A DNA stretch of 64,000 nt from positions 675,501-739,500 of the forward strand of contig SEMN01000041.1 of NCBI GenBank assembly GCA_005408345.1, in the 5' to 3' direction. Position 1 is the first letter of the stretch. The number at the start of each line of letters is the position of its first letter. Made by a program: the position numbers and the translations under genes. The DNA is from Macquaria australasica (lineage: Eukaryota; Chordata; Actinopteri; Centrarchiformes; Percichthyidae). Positions 35,106 through 47,400 of the stretch are shown here, piece by piece. A model generated the notes under the pieces. The model saw only the letters and a list, made by a program, of their open reading frames with translations. It was not told where the DNA came from and ran no database searches.

Positions 35106-35824
35106 AAATTGCCAAGACAATTCCACAGAGGCTGCTCTATTTTCATGTATTTGTAGAGGAGGAATGTCAGGTCAGGGAGCAGGGCATTAAAGGTTTTTCA
35201 TTTTAGATTCAGTGTTTTTATTAAGCAGCTTTTCAAAATTCAAAGTAATTTACGCATCAAGTACAGTAAATGTACAGGAATTCCAGTTCAGGTAAGCATA
35301 CTTAACTACAAGACATTCTTTTCTCTAATTTGAATTTTTATAGATTGACAACCAGTTGAAATATATAGTCTATGATTCAATGTTCCCCACGCTAGCAAAT
35401 AAACTGACTTCTGCAGTATTACAGCCTTCCAGTAAATGTTTTCAGAATGCTGATCTAAGTTAAAACAGGTCTGGTGGGGTGGTTGCGCAATTTACCAAAG
35501 AAATTCCCGGCCAGAGCACACGTCACCAAGCACAACAGACTGAGGGGATGATGAAAATAGCCTGTGAATGTAACGCTCATCCAGAGATACACACCCAGAT
35601 ATATGAACATTAGGTGGCTTATAGGACTACCAAACCCACAAAGCAAAAATATTAAGCATTATAAAATGTTAGACATTTCCATTTAGTAGACTATCAAACT
35701 GCTCCAAATCTTTCTAACACTTTTCATTTGAAACATCAATTTAAAAATGACAAATCTGGCATCACTTGGCTTCCTGTAGTCATGTACTTGCACTTGAAAC
35801 TGTCAAACAAACTGTACACAGGAA

Positions 35825-35921
35825 ATTGTACACCGTCGTCTGTCTTCAGCAGGAACGGAAACTGTCAACATGCTGCTGTGTGGCTGTTTTTTCCTGCTGA
35901 AGACAGATCACGGTGTACAAT
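35825..35921. repeat. 30-bp perfect-length hairpin
   Basis: Arm 35825-35854 (ATTGTACACCGTCGTCTGTC...) and arm 35892-35921 are inverted copies matching at 28 of 30 positions, with a 37-base loop. It could be a small MITE or a transcribed stem-loop; it has no other visible context. Confidence 0.6.
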
Positions 35922-36039
35922 CTCCGAGTCGAAACTTCTTATAAAACAGAGATGTTTGACCCTTTCCCTGCCAGAATTCTTACTCTTAGTGATTAACTCA
36001 TTAAAACCCAGATGGGCCTATGATACAGATGAGACCAGG

Positions 36040-37475
36040 GGTGGAAGAAGTATTGAGATCCTTCACTTAATTAAAACTGGTAATACAACAATGTAAAAGT
36101 CCAGCATTCAAATTCTTGCTCTGGGCAAAAATTCCATAATAACCTTTCAGCATATTGTAATTTAAATGGTCTGAACTGGTCAGCAAACTGGACAACCTGG
36201 GCCTCGGCTCTTCGCTGCGCTCATCGGTCATGGACTTCCTCACAGACCGACCACACCTCCTCCACCCTCATCCTAAGCACAGGAACCCCACAGGGCTGTG
36301 TGCTGAGCCCTATGCTCTTCACACTCTTCACCCACGACTGCACCCCCATCCACACCTCCAACTCCATCATTAAATTCGCAGATGACACCACAACAGTTGG
36401 GCTGATTTACAGGCTTGAGGTGGAACATCTGGCTGAGTGGTGTGGGGACAACAACCCCATCCTTAACACCTCAAAAGACAAAAGAGATGGTTATTGATAT
36501 TATTCAGGAGACCAAAGGAGAGAGTCCACCTCCCCTCCACATACGGAGAAGAAGTTCCTTGGAGTCAATGTGTCAAAACAGCTGCCATGGACCTCCAACA
36601 CCTCACACTTGGTTAAAAGGGCCCAACAAATCCTATTCTTCCTCAGGAAAGCTGAAACAGGCCCAGCTTCCACAGAAACTGTTGCTACATTTCTACAGAA
36701 GCACCATCAAAAGCCTCCTGACTAACTGCGCTACTATGTTGTGAGAACCCAGCACATTGTTGGAATAGATCTCAACACTATATATGCCAGTCGACTGAGG
36801 AAAAAGGCTTGTAGCATAATCAAGGACACCACACACCTCGGCCTCTCCCTGTTTGAACTGCTGCTGTCCAGCAAACGGTTCAGGACAATAAGATCCTGCA
36901 CCATTAGCCTGAAGGAACAGCTTCTTTCCCAGAGCTGTGGCCTCCATCACACCCAACCACAGAACCACATCAGACTGTGACACACACCCTCAGAGACTGC
37001 GACCACAGACACAATTTATAAACGCAAAGATTTAGCATCTGTTTATTAATATTTATGACATTCAACCTCTGTAAATTTTATTCTTTATTCTATTTTAAAT
37101 GTGATGCTGCTATTATTGCTGTTTTCTGGTACTGCTTTTAATTATTTCTTTTATTTCAACTACATCGGGAGAAGCCATGCGAAATTTCATTGTACCCGAG
37201 TATGATGATAATAAATTTCATTCATTCATTCAAAACAGGTTGTAAAGTCACACTACACTTTACCTTTTATAAGATAATAAAACTTTTCCAAACTGAAATG
37301 ACTTGACAAGAGGGGGATTCACTTAACAATTCTTCACATTTTAGAAGCTACTAACATGTTTTGTAAATGATTTTGCAAAAATATGCAAAGTAACTAGTAA
37401 CTGTAGCGGTCAAATAAATGTAGTGGAGTACAAGTAGTTCTTGAGTAAATGTACTTAGTTACCTTCCACCACCGG
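36040..37475. repeat. ACTTAAGTA-type MITE split by a LINE
   Basis: Left half 36040-36150 (GGGTGGAAGAAGTATTGAGA ... AAAAGTCCAGCATTCAAA) and right half 37235-37475 (AGTAACTGTAGCGGTCAAAT ... TTAGTTACCTTCCACCACC) belong to one element. About 1.1 kb of LINE lies between them. Confidence 0.65.
36160..37231 (+). mobile_element. 5'-truncated LINE with reverse-transcriptase remnant
   Basis: Reverse-transcriptase motifs are readable: GTPQGCVLSPMLF near 36285-36325 and IIKFADDTTTVGL near 36366-36405 (the FADD catalytic box). The frame shifts near 36480, where KTKEMVID continues in another frame, and later stops follow. The 3' tail ends in TTCATTCATTCATTC. The tail and motif wording suggest an L2/CR1-like or Rex-like clade; I cannot decide which. 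It is dead. Confidence 0.75.
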
Positions 37476-38111
37476 GTAAGACTTAGGTCATACAGTGACT
37501 CAGGAGAAACAGTACAAACATACAGTATATTAAATGTATTACAGGTAAAATGATGGGATGTTCACATCGGCTGGATTGGCATTACTGAGCAGACTGGCTT
37601 TAATCATTTTATTTAATTTTCATTTTGGCCAGAAACAGCATTTAGAAAGAGAATGTATATAATGATATTTTCAAATTATAGTATTCGTTTTAACCTCACA
37701 CTTCAGCTTCTCTTTACAGTTATCTGTCCCATTTGCACACAAAGTGCACAGCTAGTTATTTAAGTACTTTATTTTCTAAATGGGTTAGTATTGTAAAGTA
37801 GCAAACAGTCAGTGTCACAAACACATACATGCATGAACCTCCCTTTTACCTACAAAAATGCTGACAGAAAGTCACATGCACTGTTTTTAAAAAACATCAA
37901 CAGAGAAGGAAATGGAAAGCAGCATATACAATTTAGTATAGATTATTATCAAAAGTGCAAATATTTTTAGCACCCCTTGTAGGAAAAGACCAGAAGTTTG
38001 GCACAGAGCTGAATTTGTGTAAATCATTGACGTTATAGTACAGACAGTCAATGGTATAAATGCACAGGATATAGTTCCTGGTAACTAATAGCACAAAGCA
38101 GAGATTTTCAT

Positions 38112-41100
38112 TTAGGCTGCAGGGTTACAGGTGACTTCCTCCAGCAGTGGTGTGTAATGTTCTGGGTCATCAATGCTCTAAAAGAGAAAAATAATATCAG
38201 AAAAGCATATAAAAAAGGTGCGAACATACTCAAACCTTTAAGAACAGCACATATTCACACACTACATCCACTCAGGAACTGTACTGCTTCTAGCTAGGAT
38301 AATTTCTCCATTTTTGTTTCTCTTTTGAATTTAGGCACATCCTAAATTTCACATTTCATGTCTACATCGACAGATTTATTATTTTAGTTGAAGTTTCTTT
38401 TGCCGATCCACAGATTCTTAAAGGGATTGTTCGACATTCTGGGAAAAAGCGTGAGAAGATCGATACCACTCTCATGTCTGCATGCTAAATATGAAGTCTT
38501 AGCATAAAGACTTGAAACAAGGGGAAATCCTTTAATTGTTATGCTCTGTAAATGGCAGAAACCAGCTAAGATGAAAATAATGCACTGACTTCCTCTGTGT
38601 TAGCTGATCCTACAAACTTTAATGGAGTTCTGACTGACGGGGAACTAAGGAGACGATTTCAAGTCAACAATTTGAAAGGGTGCATCCTAAAAGTTAGAAA
38701 AGTGAGATTACACCCAGAGGTTCATGACCATACGGCCCCATAAAAATTGTGTTTGTGTTCAGTCAACCTTTCCTTTGTAAACAACAGGTTTAACAGTAAG
38801 ATATGATTATGCAAACTCTACCACTTTTTCTTCCTTCTCACTGGTCCTCAGAGCCTTGATCCCCAAGACGGCAGAGCTGATGACGAGGCAGAGCTCCAGG
38901 GCTGACAGGACAATCAGCACACCACTGATGCTTCTCAGAAGCATCTGGTGGGACACAAAAACAAAAAAAAACAGTGTTGCCTTAAAATTCTTTAAACACA
39001 TTTGTTTGTTTCATTTAGATTTAATAAAAATAGTAGAATTTGTTGACCCATTTACCGCATTCATTTTTGCATCTATAATTTACTTTTATGTACGGAAGCG
39101 CATTGTAATTTGGATGCATTTCTGGTGTACGACATTGTATCTATGAAGCATCCCGTACTGGTTTAGCTCAACATAACCGAATTATGTCATCAGGACATCT
39201 GATTGGTTATTTACTCAAGACATAGGAGTACAGCACTAATAATAACACCATCCATATTACTCAGTGACATTAATGTCTCCCACTGTCTCAAATCAAGGAG
39301 GAAATGAAAGCGAATCAGGTAGCACCATCATGCCACTGTCTTCTCAAATAGCGATGATTGATAACCACCTTAACGTTTGCTAATAATTACGAAATCAGGA
39401 TCTCATAATCAGAAAATGATCTCATAATTTTGAGGTAGCAAGACAAGATTATGATTACTTTTGCAAATTTCCTATTTATCTGTCAATTTTGTGTCTATTT
39501 AATGGCAGAAATTGTAAATAAATAAATAAATAAAAAGGCAACAATTTCCCCGAGCCCAAGGTGACGTCTTCAAATTCCTTGTTTTGTCCGACCAAGAGTC
39601 AAAACCCAAAAAATATTCAGATTACAACTATCCTCACATTTCAGAAGCTGAAACCAGCTCGTTTGGCATTTTTGCTTGATAAAATACATAAATAGTTAAT
39701 CAACAAAATCTATGGATTAGTAATTCATCAACTTATTTTATCACTGATTTTATTTATTCATTTTTTTTCTCTGTGAAGACTGACTTAAACTCATTTTGAG
39801 AGGTCTGTAGATGGTATTTATTGATGGTAACTGCCCTCTATTTAGCACCCATCAGTCATATATATACACAACATCAGTTATAGAACTTGTAATTTGACTG
39901 CTGAGGTGACAGTTTCCACAATTACCAGAAGCAGTTTTTTGCCCTCCAAGCATTTCGCCATCATAACTATGTCCTCAGGTGATCTTGTGGATCTATTGTA
40001 TTCATAATAGTCACGATCACACATCCACACATAGGCGTTCCCCAAATTGATGCTGTAGAGTACGATGGCTGTAATGGCAAAGGCAGCTCCAGCTAGATTC
40101 AGAATCACATTGACGATGACCTAAAATACAAGACTTGTTAGTTTATGTACAACCAAACACAAAGCCACAGCAGGCAATACACCGCATACAGTACACTCAT
40201 GGACTATCATACATACTGTATACATGTGAGACAATGTGGGTGTGTATATTGCTGAGGGACATGCGATGTTATGTGTACCAAAGTACAAAATTCACCACCA
40301 TTTTATTTGTCTTGTGATAAAACAAGAATAAGATCTGACAATAAAATGAAAGAGGATGTTCTGATAAACTACTCACCATACATGGACTGGGGTACTTCTC
40401 AGACAAAATGTTCATGGTGCCAAACAACATAAACTAGAGAAAAGACAAAAAGCAAAATCTTTAAAATTCCACTCTTCCATACAAACACTAAAATTCATAT
40501 ATGTCATGTCTGGTATCTTTGACTGAGTGAACAGCATTTTGAGCACCAAAAGGGAAACTAGGTAACCCTCATCATGTGCTCACACTGGCAGACAAGAGAC
40601 ATTTAATGCCATCCAAGAACTAAGAGATTAAGATGTCCAGTAACAAAACACACTTGGGTTTAGGCAGAAATCTGTAAGGTAGTCAAAAAGCTCTTCAGAT
40701 ATTTTGGGCCGTCTTGTCTGACACACCTTTTCAGGTGTTGGAGGTTGGAGACAGTGTCTATGGACTGCCAAAAGACAGTAGGTTGTTTTTTTCTCTGAGG
40801 CTGTACTTGGGCACATAGTACCAACCACAAAGCACAACTGAGGCTGAAGGGAATGTCATTAGTTTTGCAGGTATTTGATCATAAACCAAAGTATTGGACA
40901 AACTGAATTTTGACCCGATAATGGCACTAGATAAAACATTATTGCCAGTTATTACAATACACCTTTTTCACAGAAGACATTTGGCATGTCATAGCAGGAA
41001 AAGCACCTGTGCAATTACTAACATTAATGATGGCTGAATCCTATTTAGTTTTTCAAACTGTGACCTTGGAATAGTGCATGATGTTTCACTGGTATGGCTT

Positions 41101-42404
41101 TCTTCAACATTTAAATGCAACTGAGCCATCAGTTCCACCTGTGCTTTTCCTGCTATGACAAGTAAATATGTCTGTTGTGAAAAAGACCTATTCATCCTAA
41201 AGGGGACATGAATGTGTGTAAAAATTCATGGTAATCCATCCAGTTTCAATCAACCTGCTGGTGGCGCTAAATGAAAAGTCGCGTCATATTATTAGCATAC
41301 GTCATCTGGAAACCATGAATGAAGATATTTTGTTAAGTTTATAAGCTTAAATTATTGATATGATATGAAAAAAAGGATCGGATCAGGACATCTAAGAGTG
41401 TGTATCCAGGCTGTCCTGTATGAGAAAGGCTGTTAGGTGGATCCCCTTTGAATCAGCTGAACAGCCCCAATACAGTTGTATTTGTCTTCACTCTAGCTTT
41501 TGGAGAGACTTTGGAGTATATAGATGTAAATTTTGTACCGAAAATTCTGTTGGATTTTGGTTATGACCCAAAAGAACATAAATAAATACAACATTAGCTT
41601 GCTTACCAATCCACCTAACCAAAAAGGAAATCCGATATAACTAATGTACCACCAAGACTGATTGCAACAGAGGATCGCTCCAAGGCCGATGTTGAGCAAC
41701 CCAACCATAATCTGCAGAGCCTGTGGAGGAGGAAACGCAGCATGAACAACAGTATGAATGAACAACAAACACCTCCACAGTACAACATGCAGTTACCAGG
41801 TGACACTGGTAAAGTTAATTGCTCACAGCAACCCTGTGGTGCAGAACATACTGTTATATTGGACCACTTTCTCTCACAGTTCCATGGCGTTTTCTAAATG
41901 TGACTTTCCTATATAAACAAAACATTACCTGAAGCTCCAAGGCAGGTACAGAGCCATGAAAAACTCTTAAAACAACTCTCTTAGAGTGACATGGACACAA
42001 CAAAATGTGACTGTAATGTGATCACGACAATAACATGCAGCTTTTTGGCAGAGAGCAATACGATTTGGTCAACAGATCAACAATTTGTTTTTAGTTGAAT
42101 TATTCCACCAAAATAATTTATTCACTCAAAGCTGAAATCAGAATTGATTGGGGAAATAAAAGGTACTAAAAAAACCCAGTGTAGCATTAAAAAAAAAAAA
42201 AAGTGAAGCTTATATAAGGTTGTAACTCACCCCCAGTACTGGCTGAGAAGTCTGGACCTTCCTCAGGCGCTGAGACACAGAGCAGCACACGGGGCTGTAG
42301 CAAAGGCCCTTGAGGATCTGGCACAGTGGAGGCCATGCACTTTGGGGGTCAGAGGCCAGAGTGAACACAGTGACCCCATCAGCCTTGGTCATGGTCACAG
42401 ACAT
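38112..42404 (-). CDS. CD20-like four-pass membrane protein, array copy C
   Basis: Six coding exons: 42404-42231, 41720-41607, 40433-40377, 40120-39926, 38944-38822 and 38177-38112; 242 residues, every junction phase 0, GT-AG. The N-terminus MSVTMTKADGVTVF leads to PPLCQILKGLCYSPVCCSV (26-44). TM1 about 61-78 (IMVGLLNIGLGAIL), TM2 about 89-109, TM3 about 118-140 (AGAAFAITAIVLYSI), TM4 about 185-212 (SGVLIVLSALELCLVISSAV). The TM3-TM4 loop holds WMCDRD and AKCLEG. The acidic tail has EHYTPLLEE, in which YTPLL resembles a tyrosine-type sorting signal. The start is the first Met of the conserved block; an earlier in-frame ATG lies beyond the acceptor at about 42424. A non-coding first exon ends at 42928. 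A minus-strand AATAAA at 37768-37773 could end the transcript. The partner of copy D in sequence. Function unknown. Confidence 0.85.
38420..38545. repeat. Palindromic-MITE scrap in intron 5 of copy C
   Basis: AAAGGGATTGTTCGACATTC, CTCTCATGTCTGCATGCTAA and CATAAAGACTTGAAACAAGG match the left arm of the 6310-6960 family. Confidence 0.6.
39520..39760. repeat. GGCTGCAACTA-family MITE fragment
   Basis: Phrases TTGTTTTGTCCGACCAAGAG, CAAAACCCAAAAAATATTCAG, TCACATTTCAGAAGCTGAAA and ATTTTTGCTTGATAAAATA match, in order, the copy at 63324-63625. Confidence 0.6.
40965..41195. repeat. MITE with long inverted repeats in intron 2 of copy C
   Basis: CCTTTTTCACAGAAGACATTT with ATAGCAGGAAAAGCACCTGTG on the left is mirrored by CACCTGTGCTTTTCCTGCTAT and TCTGTTGTGAAAAAGACC on the right. 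The arms are 40-50 bases with about 130 bases between. No coding capacity. Confidence 0.7.
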
Positions 42405-44424
42405 CCTTCCTGCTCGTGTAGACTGAAAGAGACGCGAGTTCATAAACTTTAAATCTGCTCCATCAGGTTAAATGGCTGGAGTATCTGAGTGCAGCAGACA
42501 CAGGCATGCTAGCTGGTGGGTTTTAAGTACAGGTTTTACTATTATTTTACTATTATTTTGTCCACCCCATTTACATCAATGAGAGTAGGCCAAATAACAG
42601 AATCACCTCTCTCTATGATACAATATGGAGCCCCAGCTGAGAAAAAAAGAGCCATGTTTACCCATACTTTCTATCAAAGAAAGTGGCGTTTTCCTTTTAT
42701 TTAAACCCGCCTGACATACACTTTTTCTCTCCTAATTAGTTGCCAAAACGTTCACCTGAGTTCGAACTTGAAATATTAATCCATTAACAAACTTGATGAG
42801 CCCTGAACAGCTTAAATGGATGGGTTCACAATAGCAGTAGGCCTACAGGAACATACACATAATAAGAATGGCTAAAACTGAATTAGGTTACTTTACAAAC
42901 TGAATCAAACACAGAATAAAGACTTACCTGTATGTGTCTGTCAAAACAGAGACGAAACCTAAACGATTGCACTCCACTCGACGAAATCTGCCTGATTGTC
43001 TGTTTACTGCGCAGTTATTGTGTGTGGGGGAAAAAAAGGGGAGAGGAACTAGTGCCAACCTATTACCAGAAGTACCTCCTCCCATCTCAAAGAAGAAACT
43101 TAACCCGTTGCTGAACATTCAGTTAAACACAAAATATGAATTCTCTGCTTTAGTTTGTATTTATGCTGTACAACCTAAAACAAAGAAAAAGCGGCGGTGA
43201 CACGCAGAGTAGCAGCCAGAAGTCTAACGTTGGGACGTGTTGGCAGCGGCGGCGTCGCTAGACGGAAAATAAGTATCGTGCTGCGACTTTTAAATGATCG
43301 CATTTTAACAAAAGCTATCGTGCATACTGAAACAACACGGGAAGGGGCCAGGATACCACATTTAATGTCAAAACTATGTCATGTGCGCCGTGTTAATGTA
43401 AAAAACTCCGCCGTCTGATGGCAACTGTTTATCGCTTCACACACAGTACTAACCCTTCAAAATAAAAGCCGCGCCCCAGATCTAGCCTTGAAAATGGACT
43501 TCAACTCGCGGTAAAGTTGCACTGTGTGTTGTTTCTGTGTCTGTTTGCTATGCTAAAGGTGAACTACAACTGCTGCGTCGCGTGTGCTGAAGCAGTCGTG
43601 TACCTAACAGGTAGCTCAAGTTCACCTGGCTACATTTGTCCCACTTTACCTACTGATTGTAGGCAATAATGATGATTGGTGGCTCTCAAATCACAAACAA
43701 GGCATCATTGTGGGTTTATTGAAATGGCAAAATGATCCACATTTGACCTTTTTTGGAAGTGCTGATTGTACATACACAGTTGTTAAAATACAAAGGCTAA
43801 TTATGGTACATCTGGCAAAACTGGTCATGAGTCCAAATTCCCCCAGCACAACCCCACCCCCCCTAAGATTTTTTATTTTTTTTATTTCGTTTTTCACTTT
43901 GTTTATTATTTTAATTTACTGATTTATATTTTGTGCCTAAAAACAGTAAAATGTAAAGATTTGTTGGATCAAACATATCAATAAAAACAAACAAACCCAT
44001 AGCTTTGGCGCTGCTGACCTGACGTGTTAAGCTGGTTTCAAGTGGTGTCTCAAATGTGTTAATTGTTAAGTTAAACTCACAAGAAAATAAATAGGTAAAT
44101 ATGACGTGTTAATAGATGAGAGCTTGGAAACTAGAGCCCATCAGATGCTGAATTTTTATTTTTTTTAAATGTCTGTATTCACTTTTAAGATGTCATTTTG
44201 TGTAATCTTATACTGCGAACCCCAATTTATTGAAGACAGTAGTTACAGATCAATACAATAGCACAACAACTTGTATTTACAAGTACCTCTTGAAGCCAAC
44301 ATTATTATATGACAAACACAAAGGTACATAAACATATTATAATTGAAGAAGCCATAACACAAACCTATATTATATTTTCTTTGTTTGACTTCAGCTCATG
44401 GTAGCATAGAATATAGCTTTTTTT

Positions 44425-47400
44425 TTAAGCTGTGATAGTGGTGATCTCTTTCAGCAGGGGTAGATTGTAGAGGTCTGCGTCATCAGTGCTCTGGAAACAC
44501 AAAACATGTAGTCACACACAATAAAGTTTACACAAAAGGACACTCAGATCTCAGGTGCAACGCTTCAGGGCAAAGTTGTGGATGTTCATGTTTGGGAAAC
44601 GCTCAGAGTTCAGGCACATCTTTGTCACTCAAAGAAGACAGGAATAACAACTTGCAGCAATATTGTAAATATGTATAACATTTCACTTATAAAAGAAATA
44701 TATTCTTTGTCAAATATGTCAAGCACTTCATCATACATTCTCTATTTCTCAGTATATGTTAGTTCTCTTGGGCAAAATGTAAAGACAAATGGCAGTGTGA
44801 TCTGCATTTCTGTGTATACAAAATATCAGGAAAAACTGACAATTCAGTGGAACTCAATACAATAGCCCTGAAATAAATTCTACTGTTGTGAAGCTGGTAA
44901 AGACAGGAGTCGAATTAAATCCATGATTTCGTAGTTTATGGTGTCGCTCTACTGTTTGTGTTATTTTGTCTATTCCTCTGTGCTTGAGAGCTGAGAGCGG
45001 AGAAACATCACTGATAAAAACACAAGAGATATTGAACTGCAGTTTTGGCAAAGTGAATAACAAATGCTCCTTTAGTTTTTCAGGGACCAAGCAGCTTAAT
45101 TAATGGAATTGAACAACTAAGCAGCATGTCCACTCAGTCAGCCTTCCTGGATAAATAAAGTTTTTAGAAGAAAAAAAAAAACATTTTGTACCTTTTTTTC
45201 TTCCTTTTTACTCCTCATCAGAGACTTGATGCCCAAAACAGCAGAGGTGATGACGAGGCAAAGCTCAAGGACCGACATGATGATCAGCACGACAGTGATG
45301 CTTTGCAAAAGCACCTGATGGGACACAAGAACCAGTGATAGCTTTAAAACCTTTACCACCCATGTACACAATTTTATTCATTTTTAACTAACCTAATATT
45401 TAATTTGTCCCTTCTTGATCTGTTTGCTTTGTTTTTGGCTTATCTGTTGCTCTGTCCCCTGTAAACCTCTTTTACAAGTACTAGCAGTGCAGCCCCCTGT
45501 TTACAGGGAATTTACAGGAACTATTTCAGTAACTCGAGCACATAACACCCCTTAAGACCTCATGTTAAGTACAAAAATATAGAGGTGCTGGTAGGCAGAT
45601 TTTTTTAAGCTTCAGACAAAGCCAACAACAAGAAAGAAAACTCCACAGGGCACTTTTAATGGACAGACATGAAAGTGGTAGTTTTTACTCAGCAGTTAAG
45701 CAACTTGTATTTTGTCGCAGTCTCGTCTACACCTACCCTAACCATTTCTTTTCCCTTCATGCATTTGTCCAGCATGATGTTCTCCACAACAGATGGAGTT
45801 GGAGGCATCTTGATACGCTGGTCGTACCAGTATTCATCATCATCACGCCGGCACAGCCACCATAATCCAACGCGTAAGAAGTTAAGACGGTAGAGTATGA
45901 TGGCCGCAATGGCAAAAGCAATTCCTGCCAGATTTGCAATCACACTAGCAATGACCAGAAACAGAAGAGTTGACAGTTAATAACATATTTGACAATGAAC
46001 AGTGGAGTTATGGTGGGTGGGCAAATAACAGAAATGTACATTACAGTATCCCTAAAGTAATTTCAATTTGGTTATATTTGGTTATTATTATGGATAAATT
46101 GTTTGGTCTAAAAATAAAGAAAAATGTCTATCACAGTTTTCTAGAGCCCAAGACATCAACTGTCTTCTTTTGTCCAACCAACAGTCCAAAAATTTAAAGA
46201 TATTCAGTTTACAATAATGTTAAGACAAGGAAAGGCAACAAATCTTCACATGTGCTGGATTCATCAAATATTTAACATTTTTGCTTGAAAAATGACCTAA
46301 AAGATCAACAATGAATCAATTATCAAAATACTGTAGTTGCAGATATATTTTCTGTCGATTGACTAATCAATGAATCAACTAATTGCAGCTCTAATTATTA
46401 TATACAAACACGGTTTTCTAGACTTTTATCAACACATTAAATCACTTTTCAGTGTTTGGTGGTTTGTGGGCATTCATTTTAAAATGCCCTGCAACTTTAC
46501 CGTAGTACACTGGAGCAAGGCACTGGAACTACATACTGCAAAAATGTATTCTGTGCCATGAGTGCTACACTTTTTAAAGGGATACATAAAGTTACAAAGT
46601 GCAAAGTAATCTTCAAAATCAAATCCTGTAAGACATCAGCATTTTAAGGCCTCAGTATGCTTCAAACAGAAAATCACATCCACTTTATGCAATGGTTGGC
46701 CAGGTGTGCAGGTGAATAAGTAAGCAGCATGTGAATTTCTCTCTCATACTCTTTTTAAATTTGTCACACAACTACTCATCAGTGTTTACGTGTATAAGCG
46801 AGTGCAACACCATTAATGCTTTCGAGGAGAGACAGCTGCGCCGTTATCCCCATTTATATGATTCATCGCGTCAAGAGTTCAAAGGCAGGTATGAACACAA
46901 TATACGACCTTAACAACCTTTACTGTATGTTGCTGAACTCACCAGGCATGGACTTGGGTACTTCTCAGACAAAATGCTCATGATCCCGAAGGCGACAAAC
47001 TAGAGAAAAGATAAAGAAAATCTGTTATTTTAACTCAACTCTATAAGACAATTCCTAAATCATAATTCATATTTTTATTTCTATTATCACTGACAGGGTG
47101 AACAATATTTGTGAGCACCACCAGCTCTCTTCTACAGCTTGATGTTGGTGACCCACACTGCAGTCTGTGAAATTAATAGAACACACTGTCTCAAGATCTT
47201 CTGTTGACAAAAGGCTGATTTTGTTGGAGCTTTTCCAATCAGAAATGCTTTATTTTTAAGTTATACAGCTAGTGTTTTAAATGAAAGAAAAATCATTATT
47301 ATATTATATTAAACTTTCTTTTGGTAGTTTTGTCATCAAAACATTTTATAATTTTTAGATAATTTATGATGACAATGTATTCACCAAATTACTGCTCCTC

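Noticed and set aside
35728..36096. 122-codon open frame covering the hairpin
   Set aside because: It runs through an inverted repeat and into a MITE; the coding look is chance.
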